Source: Oscillospiraceae bacterium (GTDB lineage: Bacteria > Bacillota > Clostridia > Oscillospirales > Ruminococcaceae). Taken from it: a stretch of DNA of 37,410 nucleotides. The position numbers were made by a program, and so were the translations under genes. The DNA lies in assembly GCA_016288755.1 (NCBI GenBank), contig JAEELE010000021.1, positions 1-37,410 of the forward strand, written 5' to 3'. Below the pieces are notes generated by a model, which saw only the letters and a list, made by a program, of their open reading frames with translations, was not told the DNA's origin and ran no database searches. Positions 21,268 through 28,943 of the stretch are shown here, piece by piece (position 1 is the first letter of the stretch; every line of letters starts with the position of its first letter).

Positions 21268-21949
21268 CCGGATACCAGACGATTCTGCCGCCGAGCCGGT
21301 CAAAGGCATTCATCACGGTGCCGAAGCGGATCGTTCTCTGCGTTCCGGTGTTCGGGTCGTTGATAATGAGGTCATTCAGCTTGTAGCCACAGGCAACCAC
21401 GGCATGCTCATATTTCAGCCATGTGATCTTCTCGCCGGTCTGTTCATCAAGCCATGTACTGCCGGCTTCAACACCGACCGCATCCTGTGTCGTATACCAG
21501 AGCATGACGGGCGCACCGCTGTCGAGAATCTGTTTGATCTCGTCAACGGTCGCGCCGGTTTTCGTCTGTGCACCCGCAAGAAACTGATTCGCGGTGTCGC
21601 AGATCGGCTGATTGTAAACGCCGTAGGAATGCGGATCACGCGGATCACCGACGAACTCGCGCTCCGGGTTTGCGCCGTAGTCTCTGCCGTTTTTTCGGTA
21701 TGGCACGGGACCCTTTGGCAGCGCCTCGACGATCTGCGCCGGTGTGACCTCTGTGCCGTAATACCGCAGCAGCATATAGAGCACGATGCTCTCGCAGCCG
21801 GTCGGATAGTCCGGATGCTGACACGCCTGCGGCACATCGAGCAGCACGCGGACGCGGTTCTGCTGCCAGTATTCATAGGAGCATAACCCGCCGTAGATTG
21901 CCGCCGCAAGCAAAATCAGCAGCAAGATATGTTTGATTGCTTTTTTCAT
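21245..21949 (-). CDS. Membrane-anchored C39-like cysteine peptidase family protein
   Basis: 234 residues from ATG 21949 (GGGGTGAT upstream). One N-terminal membrane helix (HILLLILLAAAIYGGL), then an extracellular Peptidase_C39_2-type domain: VPQACQHPDYPTGCES (candidate nucleophile C52), EHAVVACGY (His) and IINDP (Asp). Such proteins resemble bacteriocin-leader peptidases but stand alone without an ABC transporter, and their substrates are mostly unknown. No bacteriocin or transporter gene is adjacent. Confidence 0.85.
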   Translation of the reverse strand: MKKAIKHILLLILLAAAIYGGLCSYEYWQQNRVRVLLDVPQACQHPDYPTGCESIVLYMLLRYYGTEVTPAQIVEALPKGPVPYRKNGRDYGANPEREFVGDPRDPHSYGVYNQPICDTANQFLAGAQTKTGATVDEIKQILDSGAPVMLWYTTQDAVGVEAGSTWLDEQTGEKITWLKYEHAVVACGYKLNDLIINDPNTGTQRTIRFGTVMNAFDRLGGRIVWYPVTSSESS

Positions 21950-21967
21950 GATATCACCCCGACACCA

Positions 21968-21997
21968 AGCATAGCACATTCATTTTCTGACAGTCAA
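21968..21997 (-). promoter_or_regulatory. Likely promoter of the C39-like gene
   Basis: TTGACT (21997-21992), 18 bp ending TGC, TATGCT (21973-21968) on the minus strand. The -10 is weaker than others in the window. Confidence 0.55.
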
Positions 21998-22062
21998 TCC
22001 CTTTCAGCGAATTCACATAGAATCTTCATGCGTGCTTCATAAAAATTTTTTTGAAAAAGGGC

Positions 22063-22091
22063 TTGACAAACGGGTAGTTTTGTGATATAAT
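22063..22091 (+). promoter_or_regulatory. Promoter of the T-box leader
   Basis: TTGACA (22063-22068), 17 bp ending TGA, TATAAT (22086-22091): consensus. Transcription should begin near 22098. Confidence 0.9.
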
Positions 22092-22097
22092 CGCAAA

Positions 22098-22380
22098 TAC
22101 AGGCGATGAGGAAGTCAAGTGTGAATCTGTCCCCGCTTTCAGAGAGCCGTCGGTCGGTGCGAGACGGCAGCGTACAGCTTTGCATATCCCTTCTGAGCCG
22201 GAGTGCTGAAAGCGGCAGACCCAGTAAGCGCTCCCGTGATGCTGCGTGAATGTAAAGAGCTTGTCGGAGCTCGCTGAGTGGTGCAAAGGCAACATAGCCG
22301 CACAATTTGAGTGGTACCGCGGGAATCATGGAAATGATGCTCGTCTCAAAGTTCAGCTTTGGGGCGGGCTGTTTTTATTT
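22098..22380 (+). promoter_or_regulatory. T-box riboswitch leader
   Basis: Stem I includes GATGAGGAAG (kink-turn side), the AGAGAGCC...GGTCGGTG...GAGACGGC distal element (22141-22168) and the closing CTTCTGAGCC. The T-box itself is GAGTGGTACCGCGG (22309-22322). TTTGAG (22306-22311) pairs with CTCAAA (22345-22350) to form the antiterminator. The UGGU bulge demands a tRNA with discriminator A. By alignment with glyQS-type stem I, the specifier is most likely ATC (22186-22188, Ile); TAT (Tyr) one base earlier cannot be excluded. Cys and His readings conflict with discriminator A. Uncharged tRNA should turn on the downstream synthetase fusion. Confidence 0.92.
22339..22380 (+). terminator. T-box terminator hairpin
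   Basis: 13-bp stem GCTCGTCTCAAAG / CTTTGGGGCGGGC (with G-T pairs), 5-nt loop, then TGTTTTTATTT. It shares CTCAAAG with the antiterminator, so the two are mutually exclusive. Confidence 0.9.
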
Positions 22381-22415
22381 GCCCCGGAAAATATTTTGAA
22401 AAAGGAGTGTCAGAC

Positions 22416-24764
22416 ATGGAAGAGCAGAAGCGAAGCACGAGCCCTGAACAGAAGATCCGCGAGGTGGCAGAGCGCATTATTCGCCTGCGCGAGGACCTCG
22501 GTCTTTCCGCTGCGGAAATGGCGGAGCAGACCGGCTTTGACATTGCGGAATACAAGGCGCTGGAATCCGGGCAGAAGGATTTCACGTTCAATTTTCTCTA
22601 CAAGTGCGCAGCGGTGCTGCATGTCGATATCAACGATCTGCTCGAGGGCAGCTCGCCGGAGCTGAGCGGCTACACCGTCACGCGAAAGGGAGAGGGCGTG
22701 CAGATCGTCCGCAGAGAGGGCTTTGCCTACAACCAGCTCGCCGCCAAATTCAAGAACAAGACGATGGAGCCCTTCCATGTTGTCATCCCGTATTCCGAGG
22801 AGGCGCTCTCCAAGCCCCTGCATCTGGGCAGCCACGCCGGTCAGGAAATGGATATCGTCATCAAGGGCACGCTCCGCATGATCGTCGGCACACACACCGA
22901 GATTCTGCACGAGGGCGACTGCATCTATTACGACAGCTCCATGCCGCACGACGAGATCGCACTCGGCGGTGAGGACTGTGAGATCTACGCATTTGTCATG
23001 GCGCCGCACGGCAGCACGACGCTTCCCGAATACACCGAGCGTGTGCAGGAGCATCACAGCACGAATGTCGACAAGGCAGGGCTGATGCACCCGGTCGCAG
23101 AGAAATTTGTCAGCTGCGAGACCGACGCGGTCGGCGTGCTGAGCGGTGTGCATTTCAAGGACGCGGACAAATTCAACTTCGCATTCGATATCGTCGATGC
23201 AATGGCGGAGAAGTGCCCGGATAAGACTGCGATGATCTATGTCGACGTCAATCACAACGAGCGCCGCTTCACCTTCCGCGATATCAAGCGCTACTCCTGC
23301 CAGACCGCGAATTACTTCCGCTCGCTCGGTATCAAGAAGGGCGACCGCGTCATGCTCGTGCTCAAGCGGCATTATCAGTTCTGGTTCTCGATCATTGCGC
23401 TGCACCGGATCGGCGCTCTGGTCATTCCGGCGTCGAACATGCTGAAAAAGCACGACTTTGAATACCGCTTCAATTCCGCGGAGGTCTCCGCGATCGTCGC
23501 GACTGCCGACGGTGAGGTCGCCGATGAGGTCGATCTCGCATGTGCGGCCTGCCCGTCGCTGAAAACGAAGGTACTCGTGAACGGTCAGCGCGAGGGCTGG
23601 CACGATTTCAACGCAGAGCTCCCGGCATACAGCACGCACTTTGAGCGCACTGCCGATACGCCCTGCGGCACCGACCCAATGCTGATCTTCTTCAGCTCCG
23701 GCACATCGGGCAATCCGAAGCTCGTTCTGCACAGCTATCAGTATCCGATGGGACACTATGTCACCGCGCGCTACTGGCAGAACGCCGACCCGAACGGTCT
23801 GCACTTCACCATTTCCGATACCGGCTGGGGCAAGGCGCTCTGGGGCAAGCTCTACGGGCAGTGGATGTGCGAATCGGCTGTGTTTGTCTATGATTTCGAC
23901 CGCTTCCACGCTGATGACATCCTGCCGATGTTCAAGAAATACCATGTCACGAGCTTCTGCGCGCCGCCCACCATGTACCGCTTCTTCATCAAGGAGGACC
24001 TCTCCAAATACGACCTTTCCTCGCTGAAATACGCCTGCATCGCGGGCGAGGCGCTCAATCCCGAGGTATTCCACCAGTTCTACCGCGCGACCGGCATCAA
24101 GCTGATGGAGGGCTTCGGTCAGACCGAGACCACGCTGACGATCGGCAATTTTGTCGGCATGGAGCCCAAGCCCGGCAGCATGGGTCGCCCCAATCCGCAG
24201 TATGAGGTCGCGATCCTGATGCCCGACGGCACGCCCGCAGGCGTCGGCGAGACCGGCGAGATCTGCGTCCGCCTGAAGGATAAGCCGGTTCCCGGTCTGG
24301 CACTATGCTACTTCCGTGACGAGGAGACAACCGCGGAGACATGGCGCGACGGCTGGTATCACACCGGCGACACCGCGTGGATGGATGAGGACGGTTACTT
24401 CTGGTATGTCGGCAGAGTCGATGATGTCATCAAGTCCTCGGGCTACCGCATCGGACCGTTCGAGATCGAGAGCGTCATCATGGAGCTGCCCTATGTGCTC
24501 GAGTGCGCCGTCACCGGCGTGCCCGACCCGGTCCGCGGTCAGGTCGTCAAGGCGACGATCGTGCTGACGAAGGGCACCGTCGGCTCGGACGCGCTGGTCA
24601 GGGAGATTCAGGATTACGTCAAGAAGGCGACCGCACCGTACAAATATCCGCGCGTGATCGAATTCCGCGACAGCCTGCCCAAGACCGTCGGCAGCGGCAA
24701 GATCCGCCGCAACGAGCTGAGAAAGCAGGATGCCGAGAAATACGCACAGCAGGCAGAGTCATAA
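22416..24764 (+). CDS. XRE regulator-cupin-acyl-CoA synthetase fusion
   Basis: 782 residues from ATG 22416 (AAGGAG 8 nt upstream; just after the T-box terminator). Residues ~14-70 form an XRE helix-turn-helix (IIRLREDLGLSAAEMAEQTG). Residues ~110-195 form a cupin (GSHAGQEMDIVIKGTLRMIVG, EGDCIYYDSSMPH). Residues ~215-775 form an ANL adenylating enzyme nearest to medium/short-chain acyl-CoA synthetases: A3 loop SSGTSGNPK (427-435), EGFGQTE, YHTGDTAWMDEDGYFWYVGRVDDVIK and the A10 lysine K762 (GSGKIRR). It activates a carboxylic acid to its CoA thioester. The substrate is unknown; control by a T-box favours an acid used to make an amino acid. The regulator half may sense the acid or its CoA ester (inference). 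Confidence 0.92.
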   Translation: MEEQKRSTSPEQKIREVAERIIRLREDLGLSAAEMAEQTGFDIAEYKALESGQKDFTFNFLYKCAAVLHVDINDLLEGSSPELSGYTVTRKGEGVQIVRREGFAYNQLAAKFKNKTMEPFHVVIPYSEEALSKPLHLGSHAGQEMDIVIKGTLRMIVGTHTEILHEGDCIYYDSSMPHDEIALGGEDCEIYAFVMAPHGSTTLPEYTERVQEHHSTNVDKAGLMHPVAEKFVSCETDAVGVLSGVHFKDADKFNFAFDIVDAMAEKCPDKTAMIYVDVNHNERRFTFRDIKRYSCQTANYFRSLGIKKGDRVMLVLKRHYQFWFSIIALHRIGALVIPASNMLKKHDFEYRFNSAEVSAIVATADGEVADEVDLACAACPSLKTKVLVNGQREGWHDFNAELPAYSTHFERTADTPCGTDPMLIFFSSGTSGNPKLVLHSYQYPMGHYVTARYWQNADPNGLHFTISDTGWGKALWGKLYGQWMCESAVFVYDFDRFHADDILPMFKKYHVTSFCAPPTMYRFFIKEDLSKYDLSSLKYACIAGEALNPEVFHQFYRATGIKLMEGFGQTETTLTIGNFVGMEPKPGSMGRPNPQYEVAILMPDGTPAGVGETGEICVRLKDKPVPGLALCYFRDEETTAETWRDGWYHTGDTAWMDEDGYFWYVGRVDDVIKSSGYRIGPFEIESVIMELPYVLECAVTGVPDPVRGQVVKATIVLTKGTVGSDALVREIQDYVKKATAPYKYPRVIEFRDSLPKTVGSGKIRRNELRKQDAEKYAQQAES

Positions 24765-24770
24765 AAAACA

Positions 24771-24809
24771 GGGCAGGGGAGCGAAAGCGCCTCTGCCCGA
24801 TGTTTTTTT
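24771..24809 (+). terminator. Terminator of the synthetase gene
   Basis: Stem beginning GGGCAG and closing CTGCCC around a GCGAAAGC tip, followed by seven Ts; starts 6 nt after the stop. Confidence 0.88.
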
Positions 24810-24820
24810 GCGCGGAATCA

Positions 24821-24849
24821 TTGACTTTCCCTGCGTTTTATGGTATGAT
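24821..24849 (+). promoter_or_regulatory. Promoter of the GH31 operon
   Basis: TTGACT (24821-24826), 17 bp ending TGG, TATGAT (24844-24849); about 50 bp before the ATG. Confidence 0.8.
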
Positions 24850-24897
24850 ATAGTAGTAAAAAAAGAGAGCGGGGGAAGCTCCGCGCAGGAGGTTATT

Positions 24898-27267
24898 ATG
24901 AAATTTGCAGACGGCTTCTGGCTCAATCGCCGCGGATTTACCGTTGATTATGCCGCACAGCCTTATTCTGTCGAGGTCCGCGATCACGAAATCCATGTGC
25001 TTGCGACCTCTCAGCAGATCTATCATCGCGGCATGACGCTCGGCGGCGTGATGCTGGAGATTGTCTACAGCGCTGTCCGTGCGGATGCCATTCGCGTGCA
25101 GATCGTGCACCACAAGGGCGCAGCCAATCACGAGCCAAAGTTTGAGATCAATCGCGATGAGAGCTTTCATCCTGTGATTACGGAAACTGCCGAGGCAGTG
25201 ACCCTTCGCTCCGGCAAGACCGCCGTGACCGTCGCAAAGGGGATGAACTGGAATGTACAGTTTACTTATGACGGCAAGCATCTGACCGGCGGAGGCTGGC
25301 GCGCGACTTCGTATATTCAGCAAAACGCCTATCTGCAGGAAAACGATCAGCGGCAGGCAATGGACAATACCTTCTGGAGTATTCCGGCACCGGCAAAGGG
25401 CGCATTTGTCCGCGAGCAGCTCACGCTCTCCGTCGGCGAATATATCTATGGCTTCGGTGAGCGGTTCACGCCCTTTGTCAAGAACGGACAGACCGTTGAG
25501 ACGTGGAATTCCGACGGCGGCACCTGCTCCGATCAGGGCTATAAATGCGTGCCGTTCTATCTGAGCTCCCGCGGCTACGGCGTTCTCGCGAACCAGACGG
25601 GTCCCGTCAGCTATGAGGTCGCGTCCGATACCGTTTCCAAAGTCAGCATGACCGTTCCGGGCGAGTCGCTCGAATATATACTTGTCGGCGGTGCAAACCC
25701 GGCTGAGGTGCTCTCGACCTACACGGCACTGACCGGACGTCCCGCACTGACTCCTGCAAAATCGCTCGGTCTGTGGCTCTCCACCTCGTTCACGACCGAT
25801 TACGACGAAAAGACCGTCTCAGGCTTTCTGGACGGCATGGCAAAGCGCAATATCCCGCTGCAGATGTTCCATTTTGACTGCTTCTGGATGAAGGCGTTCA
25901 CATGGACGAGCTTTGCATGGGACGAGGAGATGTTCCCCGACCCCAAGGGCATGCTCGCACGCCTGAAAAAGGAGTACAACATCGGCATCTGCGCATGGAT
26001 CAACCCCTATATCGCGCAGCAGTCCCCGCTGTTTGACGAGGGCGCCGAAAAGGGGTATTTCATTCACACAAAGGACGGCGGCATCTTCCAGACGGATATG
26101 TGGCAGCCGGGAATGGCACTGGTCGATTTCACCAACCCTGACGCATGCAGATGGTTTGCGGACGGCATCCGGAAGCTCTGCGCCGAGGGCGTGACCGCGA
26201 TCAAGACCGACTTCGGCGAGCGCATCCCGACCGATGTGGTGTATTTCGACGGCTCAGACCCGGTCGCGATGCACAACTACTATACCTACCTCTACAACAA
26301 GACCGTTTTCACGGCGCTCGAGGAATGCGTCGGCAAGGACAAAGCCGTGCTCTTCGCTAGAAGTGCGACTGCCGGCGGACAGAAGTTCCCCGTGCACTGG
26401 GGCGGCGACTGCTCGGCGGAATACTCCGCAATGGCAGAGACGCTGCGCGGCGGTCTGTCGCTCTGCGCATCGGGCTTCGGGTTCTTCAGCCACGATATCG
26501 GCGGCTTTGAGCAGACAGCCTCCGCAGATGTGTACAAGCGCTGGGTCGCATTCGGGCTGATGAGCACACACAGCCGCCTGCACGGCTCGACCTCCTACCG
26601 CGTGCCGTGGGCATATGAGGAGGACGACCCTGCAAATCCGGAGAACGCCTGCGCTGTGCTGCGATTCTTCACGAACCTCAAGGGCAAGCTGATGCCGTAT
26701 CTGTGGGCACAGGCGAATCACACGCATGAGACCGGCGTCCCGATGATGCGTGCCATGGTGCTCGACTATTCCGACGATCCCGCATGCCTCACGCTCGACC
26801 GGCAGTATATGCTCGGTGACAGCCTGCTCTGCGCACCGGTCTTCGATGAGAGCGGCATTGCGGAGTTTTATCTGCCCGAGGGTGCGTGGTTCGATCTGCT
26901 CGGCGAGGCTTCCGCACCGCTGACGCAGGGCGGCAAGTGGTATCGCCGCAGATGCAGCTATCTCGAAATGCCGATCTATGTCAGACCCGGCACGATCCTC
27001 ACGCTCGGCGATTTCGGCACCGATGTCGAATACGATTATCTGAACAATGCGACCGTGCTGCTCTGCGGCATCGCGGACGGGCAGACCGTCACCGCTGATA
27101 TCTACAAGGCAGCGGGCGGGCTTGATCTCACGCTGACCGCCGAACGCCAAGGCGATCGGATCACGCTGACCTATCCTGCGACTGACCGCCGCTTTACGGT
27201 GAAGGTCGCCGGCACTGCGATCAGCGTGCAGGCAGACGGCTCGGGCACAACAGTCATTGATCTCTGA
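24898..27267 (+). CDS. yicI: Alpha-xylosidase (GH31, YicI type)
   Basis: 789 residues from ATG 24898, with AGGAGG 6 nt upstream. YicI-like throughout: YGFGERFTPFVKNGQ, HFDCFWMKAFTW, CAWINPYIAQQSP and KTDFGERIPTDV with nucleophile D438. Acid/base D504 sits in WGGDCSAEY; the 66-residue gap equals the D416-D482 gap of E. coli YicI. No signal peptide, so it acts inside the cell on imported xyloglucan or isoprimeverose-type oligosaccharides, releasing alpha-xylose. First gene of an apparent operon with the PH-domain and FkbM genes (40 and 20 nt gaps). Specificity for xylose over glucose is by similarity only. Confidence 0.93.
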   Translation: MKFADGFWLNRRGFTVDYAAQPYSVEVRDHEIHVLATSQQIYHRGMTLGGVMLEIVYSAVRADAIRVQIVHHKGAANHEPKFEINRDESFHPVITETAEAVTLRSGKTAVTVAKGMNWNVQFTYDGKHLTGGGWRATSYIQQNAYLQENDQRQAMDNTFWSIPAPAKGAFVREQLTLSVGEYIYGFGERFTPFVKNGQTVETWNSDGGTCSDQGYKCVPFYLSSRGYGVLANQTGPVSYEVASDTVSKVSMTVPGESLEYILVGGANPAEVLSTYTALTGRPALTPAKSLGLWLSTSFTTDYDEKTVSGFLDGMAKRNIPLQMFHFDCFWMKAFTWTSFAWDEEMFPDPKGMLARLKKEYNIGICAWINPYIAQQSPLFDEGAEKGYFIHTKDGGIFQTDMWQPGMALVDFTNPDACRWFADGIRKLCAEGVTAIKTDFGERIPTDVVYFDGSDPVAMHNYYTYLYNKTVFTALEECVGKDKAVLFARSATAGGQKFPVHWGGDCSAEYSAMAETLRGGLSLCASGFGFFSHDIGGFEQTASADVYKRWVAFGLMSTHSRLHGSTSYRVPWAYEEDDPANPENACAVLRFFTNLKGKLMPYLWAQANHTHETGVPMMRAMVLDYSDDPACLTLDRQYMLGDSLLCAPVFDESGIAEFYLPEGAWFDLLGEASAPLTQGGKWYRRRCSYLEMPIYVRPGTILTLGDFGTDVEYDYLNNATVLLCGIADGQTVTADIYKAAGGLDLTLTAERQGDRITLTYPATDRRFTVKVAGTAISVQADGSGTTVIDL

Positions 27268-27307
27268 TCGAAGCACAACATGTTCTGAACGGAAAGGAGC
27301 AATTCTC

Positions 27308-27757
27308 ATGGCAAAAAAGAAAGATTTTGATTATATCTGGCGGGACAGAAAGCGCACGTTTTTCGGTCTTCCGTGGAGCTTCACGACCTATTTTCTCACA
27401 GATACCAAGTTCATCACGCGCACCGGCTGGCTCAGTCTCGATGAGGATGAGCTCGATCTCTACAAGGTCACAGACAAAAAGCTGCGGCTTCCGTTCTGGC
27501 AGCGTCTGGTCGGCTGCGGCACGATCATGGTCTATGTCCGCGACACGGACACACCGATCAAGGAGATTCACTGTGTCAAGAAGCCGCGTGAGGTGCTGAA
27601 GCTGCTGGATGAGGCAATCGAGAAGCAGCGTGACCGCTACGGCACGCGCGGGCGCGATCTCTATGCGATTCAGGGCGGGCATCATCACCACGACCATCCC
27701 GATCCGGTCGATGACGGCTACGAAGATGACGACTTCGACGGTCCGCACAATCACTGA
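27308..27757 (+). CDS. Bacterial PH-domain-like protein with His/Asp-rich tail
   Basis: 149 residues from ATG 27308 (AAAGGAG 8 nt upstream). Residues ~20-110 look like a bacterial PH (bPH_2) fold: YFLTDTKFITRTGWLSLDEDELDLYKVTD, followed by a strand-rich LRLPFWQRLVGCGTIMVYV and a C-terminal helix. No membrane helices, unlike many relatives. The last ~30 residues are rich in His, Asp and Pro (GGHHHHDHPDP), a possible metal-binding tail. Function unknown; it sits between GH31 and FkbM genes in one transcription unit. Confidence 0.8.
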   Translation: MAKKKDFDYIWRDRKRTFFGLPWSFTTYFLTDTKFITRTGWLSLDEDELDLYKVTDKKLRLPFWQRLVGCGTIMVYVRDTDTPIKEIHCVKKPREVLKLLDEAIEKQRDRYGTRGRDLYAIQGGHHHHDHPDPVDDGYEDDDFDGPHNH

Positions 27758-27777
27758 TAGAAAGGTATGGGCAGGTA

Positions 27778-28869
27778 ATGCTTGAATTTGTGACTGAAAC
27801 CACTACCGTATGGGAACAGCTGCGGGCTGAGACACGTCCGATCTATCTCTATGGGATGGGTGACGGCGCAGTCCGCATCCTCTCTGCGATGCGTGCGAAC
27901 GGTATCCGGGCTGCGGGCATTTTTGCCAGCGATGAATTCGTGCGCGGTCATGATTTTGCAGGCTTCCCCGTGCGCAAGCTCTCCGAGCTCGAAGCCGAGC
28001 TCAATGATTTCGTTATCGTGCTCGCCTTTGCGGTCTGCTCTCCGGCAATGATCGACCGCATCCGCGCGCTCGCACAGAAATATACGCTCTATGTCCCCGA
28101 TGTGCCGGTCGTCGGCGGGGGACTGTTCACGCGCGAATACTGCAACGAGCACGGCGAGGAGATTCAGGCGGTCTATCAGACGCTTGCGGACGAGCGCTCC
28201 CGCCGCATCTACGCGAATATCATCAATTTCAAGATCAGCGGCAAGCCGTCCTATCTGATCGATCAGGTCGACACCCGCGATGAGATCTGGAACCGCGTGC
28301 TCCAGCCGACCAATCATGAGATCTACGTCGATCTCGGCGCCTACAACGGCGACAGCATTCGCGAAATGCTCGAATTCACGCGCGGCAAGTATCACCGCAT
28401 CATCGCCGTTGAGCCCGACCGCAAGAACTACAAAAAGCTCGTGAAGTTTGTCGGCGACACGCCCTCCGTGCAGTGCTACCAGTGTGCCGCTTGGTGCGTG
28501 GACACCGAGCTGCCGCTGAGCTCGCGCTCGGGCAGACAGTCCGCGGTCGTGTCTGAGGGCGCAACGATCCCCGCGCGCTCGGTCGACAATCTGCTCGCAG
28601 GCAACCCCGTGACCCTCCTGAAGATGGACGTCGAGGGCTCGGAGCGCGAGGCACTCTGGGGCGCCAGCCGCTCCATTGTGCGCTATTCGCCGAAGCTGAT
28701 GATCGCCCTCTATCACCGCAATGAGGATATCTTCGAGCTGCCCCTGCTGGTGCGCCGCATCAACCCGCGCTACAAGCTCTATATCCGCCATCTGCCGTAT
28801 GTGCCTGCATGGGAGACCAACCTCTACGCGGTCTGCGATGACAGCGGCAGCAGCAATGTCGGCGACTGA
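27778..28869 (+). CDS. FkbM-family methyltransferase
   Basis: 363 residues, ATG 27778. Residues ~20-110 form a Rossmann-like N-terminal domain (PIYLYGMGDGAVRIL), as in sugar/exopolysaccharide FkbM proteins. Residues ~180-345 form the SAM-dependent domain: YVDLGAYNGDS (from residue 183), IIAVEPD, LLKMDVEGSEREAL and KLMIALYHR. Likely O-methylates a sugar or a cell-surface glycan; acceptor unknown. Ends before a bidirectional hairpin. Confidence 0.9.
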   Translation: MLEFVTETTTVWEQLRAETRPIYLYGMGDGAVRILSAMRANGIRAAGIFASDEFVRGHDFAGFPVRKLSELEAELNDFVIVLAFAVCSPAMIDRIRALAQKYTLYVPDVPVVGGGLFTREYCNEHGEEIQAVYQTLADERSRRIYANIINFKISGKPSYLIDQVDTRDEIWNRVLQPTNHEIYVDLGAYNGDSIREMLEFTRGKYHRIIAVEPDRKNYKKLVKFVGDTPSVQCYQCAAWCVDTELPLSSRSGRQSAVVSEGATIPARSVDNLLAGNPVTLLKMDVEGSEREALWGASRSIVRYSPKLMIALYHRNEDIFELPLLVRRINPRYKLYIRHLPYVPAWETNLYAVCDDSGSSNVGD

Positions 28870-28902
28870 CTTCGGCGCATCTGCGATTCTGACAGCGACC
28901 CA

Positions 28903-28938
28903 AAAATAGGCACAGTCCCGCCGTAGGACTGTGCCTTT
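28903..28938. terminator. Bidirectional terminator between FkbM and LPQTG genes
   Basis: Perfect stem AGGCACAGTCC / GGACTGTGCCT with a 7-nt loop. Followed by TTGC..TTT on plus and by ATTTTTG on minus, so it can serve both convergent genes. Confidence 0.8.
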
Positions 28939-28943
28939 GCTGT

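Noticed and set aside
21245-21949. Bacteriocin processing and export locus
   Set aside because: The C39-like protein has no ABC transporter domains and no small double-glycine leader peptide gene is visible nearby.
22410-24074. 554-codon minus-strand open frame
   Set aside because: Antisense to the synthetase fusion; no recognisable domain or ribosome site.
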